Shown one piece after another: positions 1 through 9,735 of a stretch of DNA of 64,000 bases (positions are counted from its first letter, which is position 1; every line of letters begins with the position of its first letter). The notes beneath the pieces are model-generated. The model did no database searches and was not told the DNA's origin. It was given only the letters and a program-made list of their open reading frames with translations. Origin of the DNA: Ashinkailepas kermadecensis (lineage: Eukaryota > Arthropoda > Thecostraca > Neolepadidae); contig JAOTOM010004315.1 in NCBI GenBank assembly GCA_034440615.1, positions 186,001 through 250,000 on the forward strand, read 5' to 3'. The position numbers and the translations under genes were made by a program.

Positions 1-57
1 CACTCTTAATGCATGGAAAAATTAAACAAGGTATTCTTTAGTTTTGCTAAAAGTATG

Positions 58-136
58 CACTATTATGTAGGTATGTTATGTATTCACTATTATGTAGGTA
101 TGGTATGTATTCACTGTTATGTAGATAAATGTATGC
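58..136. repeat. 27-bp minisatellite, 3 copies
   Basis: Three consecutive AT-rich units begin with CACTATTATGTAGGTATG at 58 and 85 and with a diverged version at 112. The third unit is degenerate. No coding role is visible. Confidence 0.85.
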
Positions 137-660
137 ACTCTACTATATAGGGTTTATAGCCATTATACACTCCCATATTTTAGCAAACCCAAAAATTATA
201 CACTTTGAGGTCCAAGACTGAGAAGTGAAAATCCAACACTGATACCAAGGCAAAAATGATGTTAGAAGACAATACGTACTGCAATAATATGAAAATTCGC
301 CAGAAATGGGCTATAATTGGCCGTAACATCGGGTCGCTGACCGGACATCAAACAACAATATAAGATAAACGTTGTAGGGACAATGCAAGTGCGTATGTTG
401 CACCTTACATCGAGTCGCTGCCACCTGTCGCTTTGGCTGTCACCATGCTGTTTTCTTCAAGTTTGACAGCGAGTCTTTGGGACGCCTGGTTACCAGATGA
501 CTTCACTCCTTGGTGGCTCCGGTTCTGTGCCGACCCGACTGCCGGTGGAGAGAGGAGCTGGCGCCGCCAGTCACCCGGCGCCTGACTCTGCCCGTGCGCC
601 GGCCGGGCAGAGAAGAAGGCAGTGGCGGTGGCGGCCGCCCGGCGCTGACTTCTCGGAGCC
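137..660. other. no gene recognised; distal 3' flank of the Kv gene
   Basis: This AT-rich to mixed sequence lies beyond the 3' end of the minus-strand channel gene. I looked for AATAAA on the minus strand and did not see one here, so the transcript end is not placed. The sequence turns strongly GC-rich from about 540. Confidence 0.5.
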
Positions 661-920
661 GCCTGGTCCGTCCGTCTCTGCGGACCCGCCGCCGCTGCCG
701 CCGCCGCCTGGTCCGTCCGTCTCTGCGGACCCGCCGCCGCTGCCGCCGCCGCCTGGTCCGTCCGTCTCTGCGGACCCGCCGCCGCTGCCGCCGCCTGGTC
801 CGTCCGTCTCTGCGGACCCGCCGCCGCTGCCGCCGCCTGGTCCGTCCGTCTCTGCGGACCCGCCGCCGCTGCCGCCGCCTGGTCCTTCCGTCTCTGCGGA
901 CCCGCCGCCGCTGCCGCCGC
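661..920. repeat. 42/45-bp GC-rich minisatellite, 6 copies, each with a hairpin
   Basis: Units start with GCCTGGTCCGTCCG. The first two are 45 bp and the rest 42 bp, differing by one GCC triplet. Each unit holds a perfect 6-bp inverted repeat, GGTCCG then ten bases then CGGACC, followed by CCGCCGCCGCTGCCGCC. Because the period is a multiple of three, long open frames run through on both strands (proline-rich on plus, arginine-rich on minus). I read these as by-products. The array lies about 200 bp past the stop codon of the minus-strand Kv gene, so it may be transcribed in its 3' UTR. Confidence 0.9.
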
Positions 921-1119
921 CTAGCGGCGGGTACGCACTCTCTGGACCGCGTCGCCGACAAGCGACGCCCGCTGGCCGGGACGGTGGAGAGCTGTCTGGG
1001 CGCCGCGGCCGGCGTCGCGGTCGATGTACGGGGGTAAGCCAACGCAGCCCTCACAGCGAGAGCGCAGTCTGGTGCCACCGACCCACGGTCCGACTCCACA
1101 GGAGCACGGATGGGAAGCC

Positions 1120-2259
1120 TTATCGTCCCTGTGACTTCCCTGTACCGCTGAAGTGGGAGAACTTGTTGACGAGCACGGCGACGGGAAAGCCGACCACGGC
1201 GTAGCCAAAGCAGGTGCAGAAGAAGCCGACTACTTTACCGCCGGTAGTAGACGGATATATGTCTCCATAGCCCACCGTTGTCATGGTAACCACAGACCAC
1301 CACAAGGACAATGGGATGGATTCCACTCTCCAGTCTTCTCCCTGCTGCTCCACAAAGTAGAAGAGGCCGGCGAAGATCACGACAGCCACCGACCAGACAA
1401 GGAAGCAGAGGCCGAGGTACGGCGCCGCGGCCGCCGCCGTGCGTCGGAGCGTGACTGCAGCTGACGTGTGCCGAACAAACCGGAGCACACGCGGCACCAG
1501 CACCAGCCGGCACAGCTGACCGACCCACTCCACAACGCCATAGGTGCGCACGTTCTGTAACACAATGCTGACCAGCACCGGAGCCGTGCCCACCAGGTCC
1601 ACCCAGTTCATCGGATCCCGCAGGAAACGCGCTCGGTCGGCGCAGGTGATTAACCGCACCATCAGCTCGATCAGCAGCAGCAGCACGCAGACCAACTCCA
1701 CAATCAAGAAGGTACTGATGCTGTCGGCGTCATTCGCAAACTGCGGCAGAGTCGCCACCACCCACGTCAGCACGGCGGCAGTGGTGACGAGCAGTGACGC
1801 GGCGGCGACCAGTGGCGCGCGGCTCGGGTACTCGAGCGCAGTCCAGACCCGGCCGCGCCAGCCAGCGGCGGTCGGCCGCGGCGCAGGCGGCTCGTCGATG
1901 CCGTCCAGGCGGCGCGCGCGCCTCTCCACCTCGTCGCCCAGTGCGTAAAATCGCAGGTCGTCGAGAAACACGGCCGTCGGCACGACGCGCGGCCGCTCCA
2001 CCAGGCCGCCGCTCTGGTACACGTACAGCACACCCTCGAAGCTACAGCTGCTGCGGTCGAAAAAGAACTCGCCGCGAGCCGCGTCGTAGAAGGCGCTGCG
2101 CCGCTGCTCGTCGCCGAGCAGGGAGTGCGGCAGGCGGCGCAGCGTCGACTCGAACGTCTCGAACCGACGGCCGCTCACGTTGATGCAGATCCGGGCGTTG
2201 TCGCTGTCGGCTGTGTGCTCCACAGCATGCAGCTTTGTCTGCTCCACCGTCTGCTCCAT
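1120..2259 (-). CDS. Shaker-type (Kv1-like) voltage-gated K+ channel alpha subunit, divergent and possibly electrically silent
   Basis: This encodes a 379-residue plasma-membrane potassium channel subunit. The tetramerisation T1 domain is at about 22-112, with the Kv1 signatures INVSGRRFET and GEFFFDR and without the zinc motif of Kv2-4. S1 is at about 150-172, S2 182-204, S3 218-234, S4 246-264, S5 279-303, the filter TVGYGD at 328-333 and S6 342-366. I chose the ATG at 2259: it has a good Kozak context (GCAGCCATGG), it is the first in-frame ATG, and an in-frame TAG lies upstream near 2370. The stop is TAA at 1120. Aligned by eye to Shaker, S4 keeps R2, R4, K5 (as Arg) and R6, but R1 is Gln248, R3 is Leu254, and Pro256 sits inside S4. 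The S2 charge-transfer Phe is Leu195, while Glu188, Glu198 and Asp221 are kept. The S6 PVP is P359-V360-A361. The C-terminus after S6 is only about 13 residues, without a PDZ ligand. No intron is seen. A modulatory subunit is an inference. Confidence 0.93.
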   Translation of the reverse strand: MEQTVEQTKLHAVEHTADSDNARICINVSGRRFETFESTLRRLPHSLLGDEQRRSAFYDAARGEFFFDRSSCSFEGVLYVYQSGGLVERPRVVPTAVFLDDLRFYALGDEVERRARRLDGIDEPPAPRPTAAGWRGRVWTALEYPSRAPLVAAASLLVTTAAVLTWVVATLPQFANDADSISTFLIVELVCVLLLLIELMVRLITCADRARFLRDPMNWVDLVGTAPVLVSIVLQNVRTYGVVEWVGQLCRLVLVPRVLRFVRHTSAAVTLRRTAAAAAPYLGLCFLVWSVAVVIFAGLFYFVEQQGEDWRVESIPLSLWWSVVTMTTVGYGDIYPSTTGGKVVGFFCTCFGYAVVGFPVAVLVNKFSHFSGTGKSQGR

Positions 2260-2877
2260 GGCTGCCGGCTCAACAGAGACCGGTTCGGGCCGAGAAGATG
2301 CGGATGAGTTTCGGGCGTTGGCTGCCGACAACCCGCGCCGATTCCGATGAGCGCCGATTCGTCGGGTGGACTAGCAAGACGCAACACACGAGCAAAACCT
2401 TGGTCAGCACGCCACGGAGACCTTCACTCCAACTGCTTGGTGGTCGTTGGCGTCACGTAAATCCCACGATGGCTTGCACTGTGCACGGCACGATCATCGT
2501 GAGACCACTGCCTCGTCTGCGCGCCTCCCCCCCCCCCCCCCCGCCGTCGCTGGCTGCAGCTTGTTAATCACTTCCGCTCGTTGCTCACTCGTCAGCCGGC
2601 GGCTGTTGGCAGCCACTGACGTACCGCCATGTCATCCGCGGCTTGTTTATGCCCGCCGAAGGTCATTTGCGTGTGCAGCGCTCATTCGGATACCGACCCC
2701 AGATGTTTGTGTATGTGTGTGTGTGTATGTGTACGTGTATGTATTCACGGAACTGCAGCGCCAGCAGGTCTGCCGCCGGCCGGCGGATGCCACTGAAAGT
2801 CACCCAGATGGATTTGGATTTCCGTAGAGGAATGGGCGAGGCGGCAGTTAAAAAAAGAGAAGGAAAAGTAGTGCTGT
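2260..2877. other. 5' flank of the Kv gene; poly-C tract and GT-rich run
   Basis: This GC-rich sequence upstream of the minus-strand channel gene presumably holds its 5' UTR and promoter. A run of 16 C lies at 2527-2542 and a GT-rich stretch at 2708-2745. No TATA box or defined initiator could be placed with confidence. Confidence 0.45.
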
Positions 2878-3516
2878 GGAATAGGGTGTTTAAACTTGTT
2901 GATATCAAACTGGTAGGAATGGCTAACAAATGATGAGTCTAGCAATATTCCGCTAGACTGGTTGATGTAGAACCTATCATTGGGCTGATGAATGTCAGAT
3001 GTCTTTAAACTATGACAAGTGAAATGTTATGCATCGGAATCTGGAGGTGGGACTTCTAGATGTGCAATAATATAGTAAATAGGTAGTAAAATAAATGCCA
3101 TTGAAGAGGGAAAATATTTGGGAGTGTTAGTTTCAAGTGACCGTAAAGTAGACCAAACTCTACTTGACTCAGTTAGGAACAGGGCAATGAATGTTCTGAA
3201 TCATTAATAGGAGTGTGAATTATAAAGACAAAGAAGTTACTACGTAAATAGCTTTTTTTCGCCAATTTGCGACCCCACTTGGCATATCACGTACAGGCCT
3301 GGAGCCCTTACTTGGAAAGATATGTAGCTATGCTATATAGAGTGCAGTGCAAGGCTTCTAGGCTTATTGGTGGATTATGAACTTTAGAATATGACGGGGC
3401 AAGAAGATTGTAGAATTAGGCATGTACTCGCTCAAGCAAACGAGACCAAGGGGCGATGATTCGGATGCTTAAGACAGTAAAAGGGTTGGATAACATCAAT
3501 CTGAGTGCCACTCTTC
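2878..3516 (+). mobile_element. decayed CR1/L2/Rex1-like LINE fragment (RT palm to C-terminus)
   Basis: This matches, by eye, the better-preserved LINE at 52922-53580: a 'rnRVFKfandIKLVE' region near 2880-2920, then the YNYDKCKVM-like region near 3010, the KDLGVLVS-like stretch near 3115, and the RRLRGDM region near 3450. Many stops and frameshifts are present and no open frame remains. It belongs to the same family as 3890-4025, 52348-54394 and 58276-59092. Confidence 0.7.
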
Positions 3517-3889
3517 CATTTTTGTAATACTAAATAGGCAGTGGCGTCGCCACGAAATTCTTCCAGGGGGGCAATGTTGGAAGGGGGCCTCCTGCTCCCC
3601 GAAAGGGGGCCTCCTATTGTTTTTAGGCTCTTGGTATGGTTCAAGAATGGGAAGCATGATTTCATATTGATGTCTTGTTTGTTCTTGGCATGGTGCATCA
3701 TTTACGCAAAACGCAATAGCAATAATTTTTTTTTTCACTGAGGACAGCCATGTCAGGGTATAAATAAGTAAATGTGGATAAATACCTAAGTGCCAAAACA
3801 AACCAATGTCTTAATGCTTTCTCGACCAGAAGAATCTTCCAGCTAGCCTCTAGATTTCAGCGAGCTGGCGGGGTTGGTGCTGAACATAT
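3517..3889. other. no gene recognised
   Basis: Two 20-bp-scale GGGGGCCTCCTnCTCC-like repeats lie at 3585-3625 beside CAGTGGCGTCGCC at 3539, which looks like one end of a hAT-like element. No second end was found. The rest is AT-rich, with a T-run at 3724-3736. Confidence 0.4.
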
Positions 3890-4025
3890 CTTAAAGATAT
3901 CTCCCATTGATCAACCCACTTCTATGTCTACCAAGTCTAACTGAATATATACTTATCACTACTGTTAGTCATTTCCACCAGCTTGATGTCATAAGTAAGC
4001 TTAAACGATAATTTCTCAGACCTGG
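3890..4025 (-). mobile_element. short CR1/L2/Rex1-like LINE fragment around the RT active site
   Basis: Minus-strand translation gives LTYDIKLVEMTNSSDKY and, further on, a WvDQWe segment. These match FANDIKLVEVANSSDQ and WADQWQ of the LINE at 52930-53050. It directly abuts the 17-bp array that follows. Confidence 0.6.
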
Positions 4026-4056
4026 GACGACAATTTCGCGAAGGTGTGGGAATTGA

Positions 4057-4882
4057 GTGATGTGCCGTTGTGTGTGGTGGGCCATCACGTGTATGGTGTG
4101 CCGTTGTGTGTGGTGTGCCACTGTGTGTGGTGTGCCATTGTGTGTGGTGTGCCATCGTGTCTGGTGTGCCATTGTGTGTGGTGTGCCATTATGTGTGGTG
4201 TGCTATCACCTGTGTGGAGTGCCATTGTGTGTGGTGTGCCATGGTGTGTGGTGTGCCATTGTGTGTGGTGTGCCATTGTGTATGGTGTGCCGTTGTGTGT
4301 GGTGTGCCACTGTGTGTGGTGTGTCACTGTGTGTGGTGTGCCGTTGTGTGTGGTGTGCCACTGTGTGTGGTGTGTCACTGTGTGTGGTGTGCCATTGTGT
4401 GTGGTGTGCCACTGTGTGTGGTGTGCCATTGTGTGTGGTGTGCCATTGTGTGATTGTGTGTGGTGTGCCATTGTGTGTGGTGTGCCACTGTGTGTGGTGT
4501 GTCACTGTGTGTGGTGTGCCATTGTGTGTGGTGTGCCACTGTGTGTGGTGTGTCACTGTGTGTGGTGTGCCATTGTGTGTGGTGTGCCACTGTGTGTGGT
4601 GTGCCATTGTGTGTGGTGTGCCATTGTGTGATTGTGTGTGGTGTGCCATTGTGTGTGGTGTGCCACTGTGTGTGGTGTGCCATTGTGTGTGGTGTGCTAT
4701 TGTGTGTGTCACATGTGTGGTGTGCCATTGTGTGTGGTGTGCCATTGTGTGTGGAGTGCCATTGTGTGTGGTGTGCCATTGTGTCTGATGTGCCGTCACG
4801 TGTGTAATGTGCCATCACGTGTGTGATGTGCCATCACGTGTGTGATGTGCCATCACGTGTGTGATGTGCCATTGTGTGTGAT
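4057..4882. repeat. 17-bp TG-rich minisatellite, about 48 copies
   Basis: The consensus unit is TGTGTGGTGTGCCATTG with frequent CATTG/CACTG/CGTTG variants and occasional partial units (TGTGATTG at 4448 and 4627). The period is not a multiple of three, yet stops are absent in several frames, giving long Cys/Val-rich or His/Thr-rich open frames without coding meaning. The array resumes for about 60 bp after the MITE at 4883-5081. Confidence 0.93.
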
Positions 4883-5081
4883 CAGAGGCGCAGCCAAGTT
4901 TCCTCAATGCTCGAGACCCACCCCAGAACCCAAAACTACACCAGATCGAATAAGAAATTTTGGGATTTGCACCTAACTAAACAAAACATTTTCGCCGGGC
5001 TTCGCGCACTTAAAACAGTCGCCATCAGATTATTATTTTTTTCGTCGGGTTTTCCTGGACAAAATCCTGGCTGCGCCCATG
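4883..5081. mobile_element. hAT-like MITE inserted in the 17-bp array
   Basis: The left end is CAGAGGCGCAGCCAAG and the right end reads CCTGGCTGCGCC, its inverted complement. The length is about 199 bp with no coding capacity. Flanks TGTGTGAT (left) and TGTGTAGT (right) are compatible with a diverged 8-bp hAT target duplication, though the target is itself TG-repetitive. It shares both termini and an internal TTCGCG-type segment with the element at 5859-6070. Confidence 0.7.
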
Positions 5082-5143
5082 TGTGTAGTGTGTCATTATG
5101 GGTGTGGAATGTTATCGTGTGTAATGTGCCATTGTACGTGGTG

Positions 5144-5597
5144 TTCAAATGCGGGAGATGCGTCGTGATATGCTGTCAATGTGTCGATTTGCCAATTGGC
5201 ACGCTGCCCGCTGACTTTGTGGTGCTGCCAGATGTGCCTCCGTGGACGGCGGAGTTTGTGTCTGGATGAAGTTTATCACTGTAGTCGCAGAAAACAGACT
5301 GTTGATGACATTAGGACATTGCAAAGCAGTTTGACTGATTTCTGGGGACGGTTTAGGAAGGAAAGAAATACACACCTGTTTCTTAGCAAAAGAGTTTTGT
5401 CTTCTAAAACGCATCTTGAGACCTTCCATAGAATTAAACTTCGGGTTAAAAACTTTCCCTTCGTTATTGAAGATCGTGCAAATTAGCTGATAATGAAAAT
5501 GAGCGAACCAAACAATTTATGACACAAGTGGAAAAAAAATGCGACCATGCCCCAATATCAGCACAATTATTTCAAGACTCACACGTGGCTCCAGACT
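5144..5597. other. no gene recognised
   Basis: Unique-looking mixed sequence lies between two minisatellites. Short open frames on both strands show no domain I recognise. Confidence 0.4.
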
Positions 5598-5858
5598 CCA
5601 ACAGTACAACAGGCGTGAGCCCAACAGTACAACAGGCGTGAGCCCCAACAGTACAACAGGCGTGAGCCCCAACAGTACAACAGGCGTGAGCCCCAACAGT
5701 ACAACAGGCGTGAGCCCCAACAGTACAACAGGTGTAAGTCCCAGCAGCACAACAGGTGTAAGCCCCAACAATACGACAGGTGTAAGTCCCAGAAGTACAA
5801 TCGGTGTGGGCCCCAACAGTAGAACAGGTGTAATCCCCAGCAGTACAAAAGTTGTATG
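5598..5858. repeat. 24-bp minisatellite, about 11 copies
   Basis: The unit core is CAACAGTACAACAGGCGTGA followed by GCCC. The right-hand copies drift to AGGTGTAAG. The period of 24 yields an STTGVSPN-type open frame that I treat as spurious. The array continues for about 20 bp at 6071-6090 on the far side of the MITE. Confidence 0.9.
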
Positions 5859-6070
5859 CAGAGGCGCAGCCGAGGGAACCGAAGCCCGTCCCCCCCCGCC
5901 CCTTCCCCCCGTCTTGGAACCAAAAATACACTAGGCCAAAGAAGACATTTTGAGATATTCACCATGCAAAACCAGAACTTTCGGCGCGCTTCGCGCCGAA
6001 GGCGGCCTGTGTTTTGTGAACAAAATTGGGGGGGTCGGGCCCCCCTAAGAATATCCTGGCTGCGCCACTG
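5859..6070. mobile_element. hAT-like MITE inserted in the 24-bp array
   Basis: Terminal inverted repeats are CAGAGGCGCAGCC at the left and GGCTGCGCCACTG at the right, over 212 bp. Flanking octamers GTTGTATG and AGTGTAGG both correspond to the array position GGTGTAAG, so a diverged 8-bp target-site duplication is plausible. An internal palindromic stretch reads CGGCGCGCTTCGCGCCG. Confidence 0.78.
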
Positions 6071-6090
6071 AGTGTAGGCCCCAGCAGCCT

Positions 6091-6311
6091 GGTAATTGGG
6101 ACCACCCAGATAAATGATTTTTTTTAATGATTTCGCGGATGAAAAACAAACGTGAATAGCAAATGCTCATTCGTGTCTTTCCGTACACACCTTGTTCACA
6201 ACGTTGTTCTTCAAAACCAAAACACGTAATGCGGAAGTAAAGACATTGGCGATGTTCTAGTCTCCAACACCGATTCTAGTACCAACACCTGTATGTAAAC
6301 AGCCCGGTTTT
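6091..6311. other. no gene recognised
   Basis: AT-rich unique sequence with no domain or RNA signal seen. Confidence 0.4.
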
Positions 6312-6490
6312 GAGATTGTTAGGAGAGCCTGTTTTGAGAGCTTGTTACGACAGCTTGCTATGAGAGACTGTTATGAGAGACTTATGAGAGCTTGTTATGA
6401 GGCTTGTTACGAGAGCTTGTTATGAGAGACTGTTATGAGAGCTTGTTACGAGTTTGCTATGAGAGACTGTTATGAGAGATTGTTATGAGG
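6312..6490. repeat. degenerate minisatellite of about 15-16 bp
   Basis: Repeated GAGAGCTTGTTATGA and GAGAGACTGTTATGA units are present, about 11 copies with internal deletions. Confidence 0.8.
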
Positions 6491-6747
6491 CTCAACAATT
6501 GGCGCCGGAGTTGTTGATCGCGCCATTTCTGAAGTTAAATATGAAAATAAGTAAATTTCCCCAGGGGATAATATTATTGAACGCCTAGTTCGAAACATTT
6601 TCATTAAAAATAACATTGGCATGACCTTCTAACGATTTAACACCTCTTACAGGTCCTGGACACAGCTGTCCCGTGTGGAGAGACAGGGCTTCCGAGTGGA
6701 GAGACATGTGGAGAGACAGGGCTTCCGAGCTTCTGACTCACTTCAGC

Positions 6748-6928
6748 CAGCTGTTGCTCATATCACGATCAGCTGTTACTCGTATATCACGATCAGCTGT
6801 TGCTCGTATATCAGGATCAGCTGTTGCTAGTATATCACGATCAGCTGTTGCTCGTATTTCACGATCATCTGTTGCTCGTATAGCACGATCAGCTGTTACT
6901 CGCATATCACGATCAGTTGTTGCTCGTA
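6748..6928. repeat. 24-bp minisatellite, left arm, about 7 copies
   Basis: The unit core is TATATCACGATCAGCTGTTG, then CTCG. The same unit resumes at 9509-9735 on the other side of a LINE, so the two arms were one array before the insertion. The period of 24 gives an open frame without meaning. Confidence 0.92.
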
Positions 6929-9508
6929 AAGACATAAAGACATAAAAGATCAGTGCAACTATGAGCCACAAGGGCCCTTCTTGGTTGCACTTGGTACATT
7001 GAACCAGTTGCCCACCAAATCTGTCAATCAACCCACCCTGGAATACAGAAAAACAAGCCCCCTATTCTTATAATGATTGTCTATGCCGTTTTTAAAGATG
7101 TTCAGTGTGTTGCTACTGACAATTGTTCCTGGAACCTGGTTCCAGTGTTCTACTACCCTGTTGGTGAAGAAAGACTGTCTTAACCTTGTCCTGCTGTGAT
7201 TAACTTTAATTTTGAATTGATGACCTCTAATTGCATCATTTCTGTTAAATTCAAACATTTCCCTTAGATATCCCTGCTCCTGACCATGAACAAATTTAAA
7301 AACCTCGATGAGATCTCCTCTCAGCCTTCTATATCTAAGTGAAAACATATTCAATTTCTTCAATCTTTCCTCATATGCCAGGTTGCCTATACCATTAACC
7401 ATTTTTGTTGCCCTCTTTTGTACTCTCTCTAAAAGCCAACAATCTTTCTCATAACTAGGGGACCAAGCTTGGACACAGTATTCCAAATGTGGCCTGACAT
7501 ATGCACAGTAAAGCTTCCTGATGACCTGCTCACTTTTGTATGACACATTCCTCTGTATCGCCCCAAGCATTCTTAGTGCCTTCTTCCTGGCTTCTTTGGT
7601 CTGTTCTGATGCCCCCAATTTTGTGTTCAAAATAACACCTAAGTCCTTCTCCTGCTGAGTCACAGATAGTACTTGGCCATCCATCAAGTATGGCACCTTC
7701 ATATGCTGCCTACCTACATGCATGACTTTGCACTTATCAAAATTAAACTTCATTTGCCATTTTTCGGACCACTTCACAAGATCGTCTAAGTCGTTCTGCA
7801 GCAAAACCTGCTCATTGTGCCCTGTTATTGCCCTAAAGATCTTCAAATCATCCGCAAATTTCAAAACCTTACTGCTCAGGCCACATTCAATGCTATTCAC
7901 AAATATAATGAACAACAGTGGCCCCAGTACCGACCCCTGAGCGACTCCACTAAGAACATTTTGCCATGATGACTTTGTACCATTAAGCATCACTCTTTGC
8001 TGTCTATCTGAAAGCCACAACTCAATCCATTTTAGGATGCTACCTGCAATGCCATGGACCTGAAGCTGCATCATTAACCGTTTATGGGGTACCTTGTCAA
8101 AGGCCTTACTAAAGTCAAGATATGCCACATCAACCTGATTTCCATGATCAAATTGTTCTGTAGCAAAATTTAAAAAGTCCAAGAGATTTGTGAGACACGA
8201 TCTCCCTTTTCTAAACCCATGTTGAGTATCTTGAATCAATCTGTTTCCTTCCAGAAAACTAACTATTCTATCTTTGATAATTGATTCGAGTACCTTGCAG
8301 ACTAGGGATGTGAGGCTTACTGGCCTATAATTTTCAACTTTCCCTCTTTCTCCTTTCTTGAAAATAGGAACTACATTTGCCCTTTTCCAATCTGTTGGAA
8401 TTTCATTTTGTGAAACTGATCTACAAAATATTATACTAAGTGGAATTGCCAGTTCCTTTTCAGCTTCCCGCAATACCCTAGCATAAATTCCATCAGGTCC
8501 TGCTGCCTTGTTTGGCTTTATTTTTATGATATAATTGAAAACAACATCACTATCAATGAAATCAACATTGTGTATCTGATCACCTGTCACTGAACTGTGG
8601 TTCACGGTTGGCAAATTTGTCACATCCTCCACTGTAAACACTGATTTAAACTGCTTGCTCAGCTCCTCAACCATCTCACCATCCTCACTCAATATAGTGC
8701 CATTTACTTCCAGTGGACCAATTGTGCTTGAAACTTTACTTAGCTTGTAGAAACTAAAGAACTTTTTACTGTCCCCATTACAGTTCCTAGCCAAATCCAA
8801 TTCTTTTGCCCGCCTTGCTGCTCTGGTTTTCTGCTTCACAGCATCTCTAGCTTTTTGATACGACCTTAGATTTACGACATTTGAAGCTTCCTTAAATACT
8901 CTAAATGCATCTTTCTTGGCCTTAATTGATCTCCTCAAATCTGGTGTAAGCCATGCTGGTTTTCCTACACTTCTTTTGCGCCTTTGCTTTTGGGGGACAT
9001 GTCTAATCTGAATTTCCCTCAAGAAAGATTTGAACCTTTCCCACATTTCACAGGCATTTAAATCAAAAAATTATTCTTCCCATTGTATGGCACTTAAAGC
9101 CTCTCTCATGGAGTCAAAGTCTGCCCTGTTAAAATTTGGAATCTTTGCCAAGTTATCCTTGATTGTCCCTGCTATTTGTACCTCAAATCTCACTATGTTA
9201 TGGTCACTTCTTCCCAGAGTTTCTCCTACAGTCAAGTCTTGAACTAAATAACTTAATTCTGAGAAGACAAGGTCCAAGAATGAGCCCTGCCTGGTTGGTT
9301 CCATTACAAACTGGTGTAAGAACAAGTCCTCTTCAGGGCATTTCCTAAACAGTTTACATGATGGGGAGCCAACACCAACATGTTCATATCCTTTTAGATT
9401 AAAGTCACCAAGAATAAGGCATTTCCTCTGAAAGTTCCTACTGATTTCCTCACAAATCACCTTATCGAGCTCTAGTTGCTGAGAATGTGGCAAGGTTCCT
9501 GTATCCAA
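6929..9508 (-). mobile_element. 5'-truncated CR1/L2/Rex1-like LINE inserted in the 24-bp array
   Basis: A non-LTR retrotransposon in minus orientation. Its 3' tail on the minus strand is made of short TTTATGTC repeats ending next to the left array arm near 6929. The 5' end is truncated within the endonuclease region at about 9508, where the right array arm begins. It is nearly identical to the copy at 16885-17790, so the family was active recently. I could not delimit a target-site duplication because the flanks are repetitive. Confidence 0.9.
7028..9508 (-). pseudogene. LINE ORF2 (endonuclease C-terminus + reverse transcriptase), one in-frame stop
   Basis: This encodes the target-primed retrotransposition enzyme. 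The upstream part (about 9071-9508) has the end of an apurinic-type endonuclease: GDFN, LDLVF and SDHNIV motifs. It then meets one in-frame TAA near 9068-9070 and continues in the same frame from the codons just below. The downstream 672-residue part has a full reverse transcriptase: PNKAAGPDGI at about 178-187, NYRPVSLTS at 239-247, the first catalytic Asp311 in YLDFSKAFD, AQGSVLGP at 369-376 and the FADD box at 397-400. A thumb and C-terminal region follow, ending YSRVG. The RT itself looks intact. The 5' truncation and the stop make the copy non-autonomous. No RNase H domain is present, which separates it from the I/LOA-type LINE elsewhere in the window. Confidence 0.92.
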
Positions 9509-9735
9509 CAGCTGATCGTATATCACGATCAGCTGTTGCTCCTATATCACGATCATCTGTTACTCCTATATCACGATCAGCTGTTGCTCGTATATCACGA
9601 TCAACTGTTGCTCCTATATCACGATCATCTGTTGCTCGTATATCACGATCAGCTGTTGCTCGTATATCACGATCATCTGTTGCTCTATAGCACGATCAGC
9701 TGTTGCTCGTATATCACGATCAGCTGTTACTCGTA
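9509..9735. repeat. 24-bp minisatellite, right arm, about 9 copies
   Basis: The unit is the same as at 6748-6928 (TATATCACGATCAGCTGTTG core), with CTCG/CTCC and CAGCTG/CATCTG variants. It starts immediately at the truncated 5' end of the LINE. Confidence 0.92.

Noticed and set aside
497..1208. Proline-rich (+) and arginine-rich (-) open frames of about 200 codons
   Set aside because: They are created by the 42/45-bp repeat whose period is a multiple of three, overlap the Kv gene end, and match no family.
3539..3625. Another hAT-like MITE starting CAGTGGCGTCGCC
   Set aside because: Only one terminus is visible; no inverted right end was found.
4044..4826. Cys/Val-rich and His/Thr-rich open frames up to 243 codons
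   Set aside because: They are stop-free translations of a 17-bp repeat in several frames at once, so not genes.
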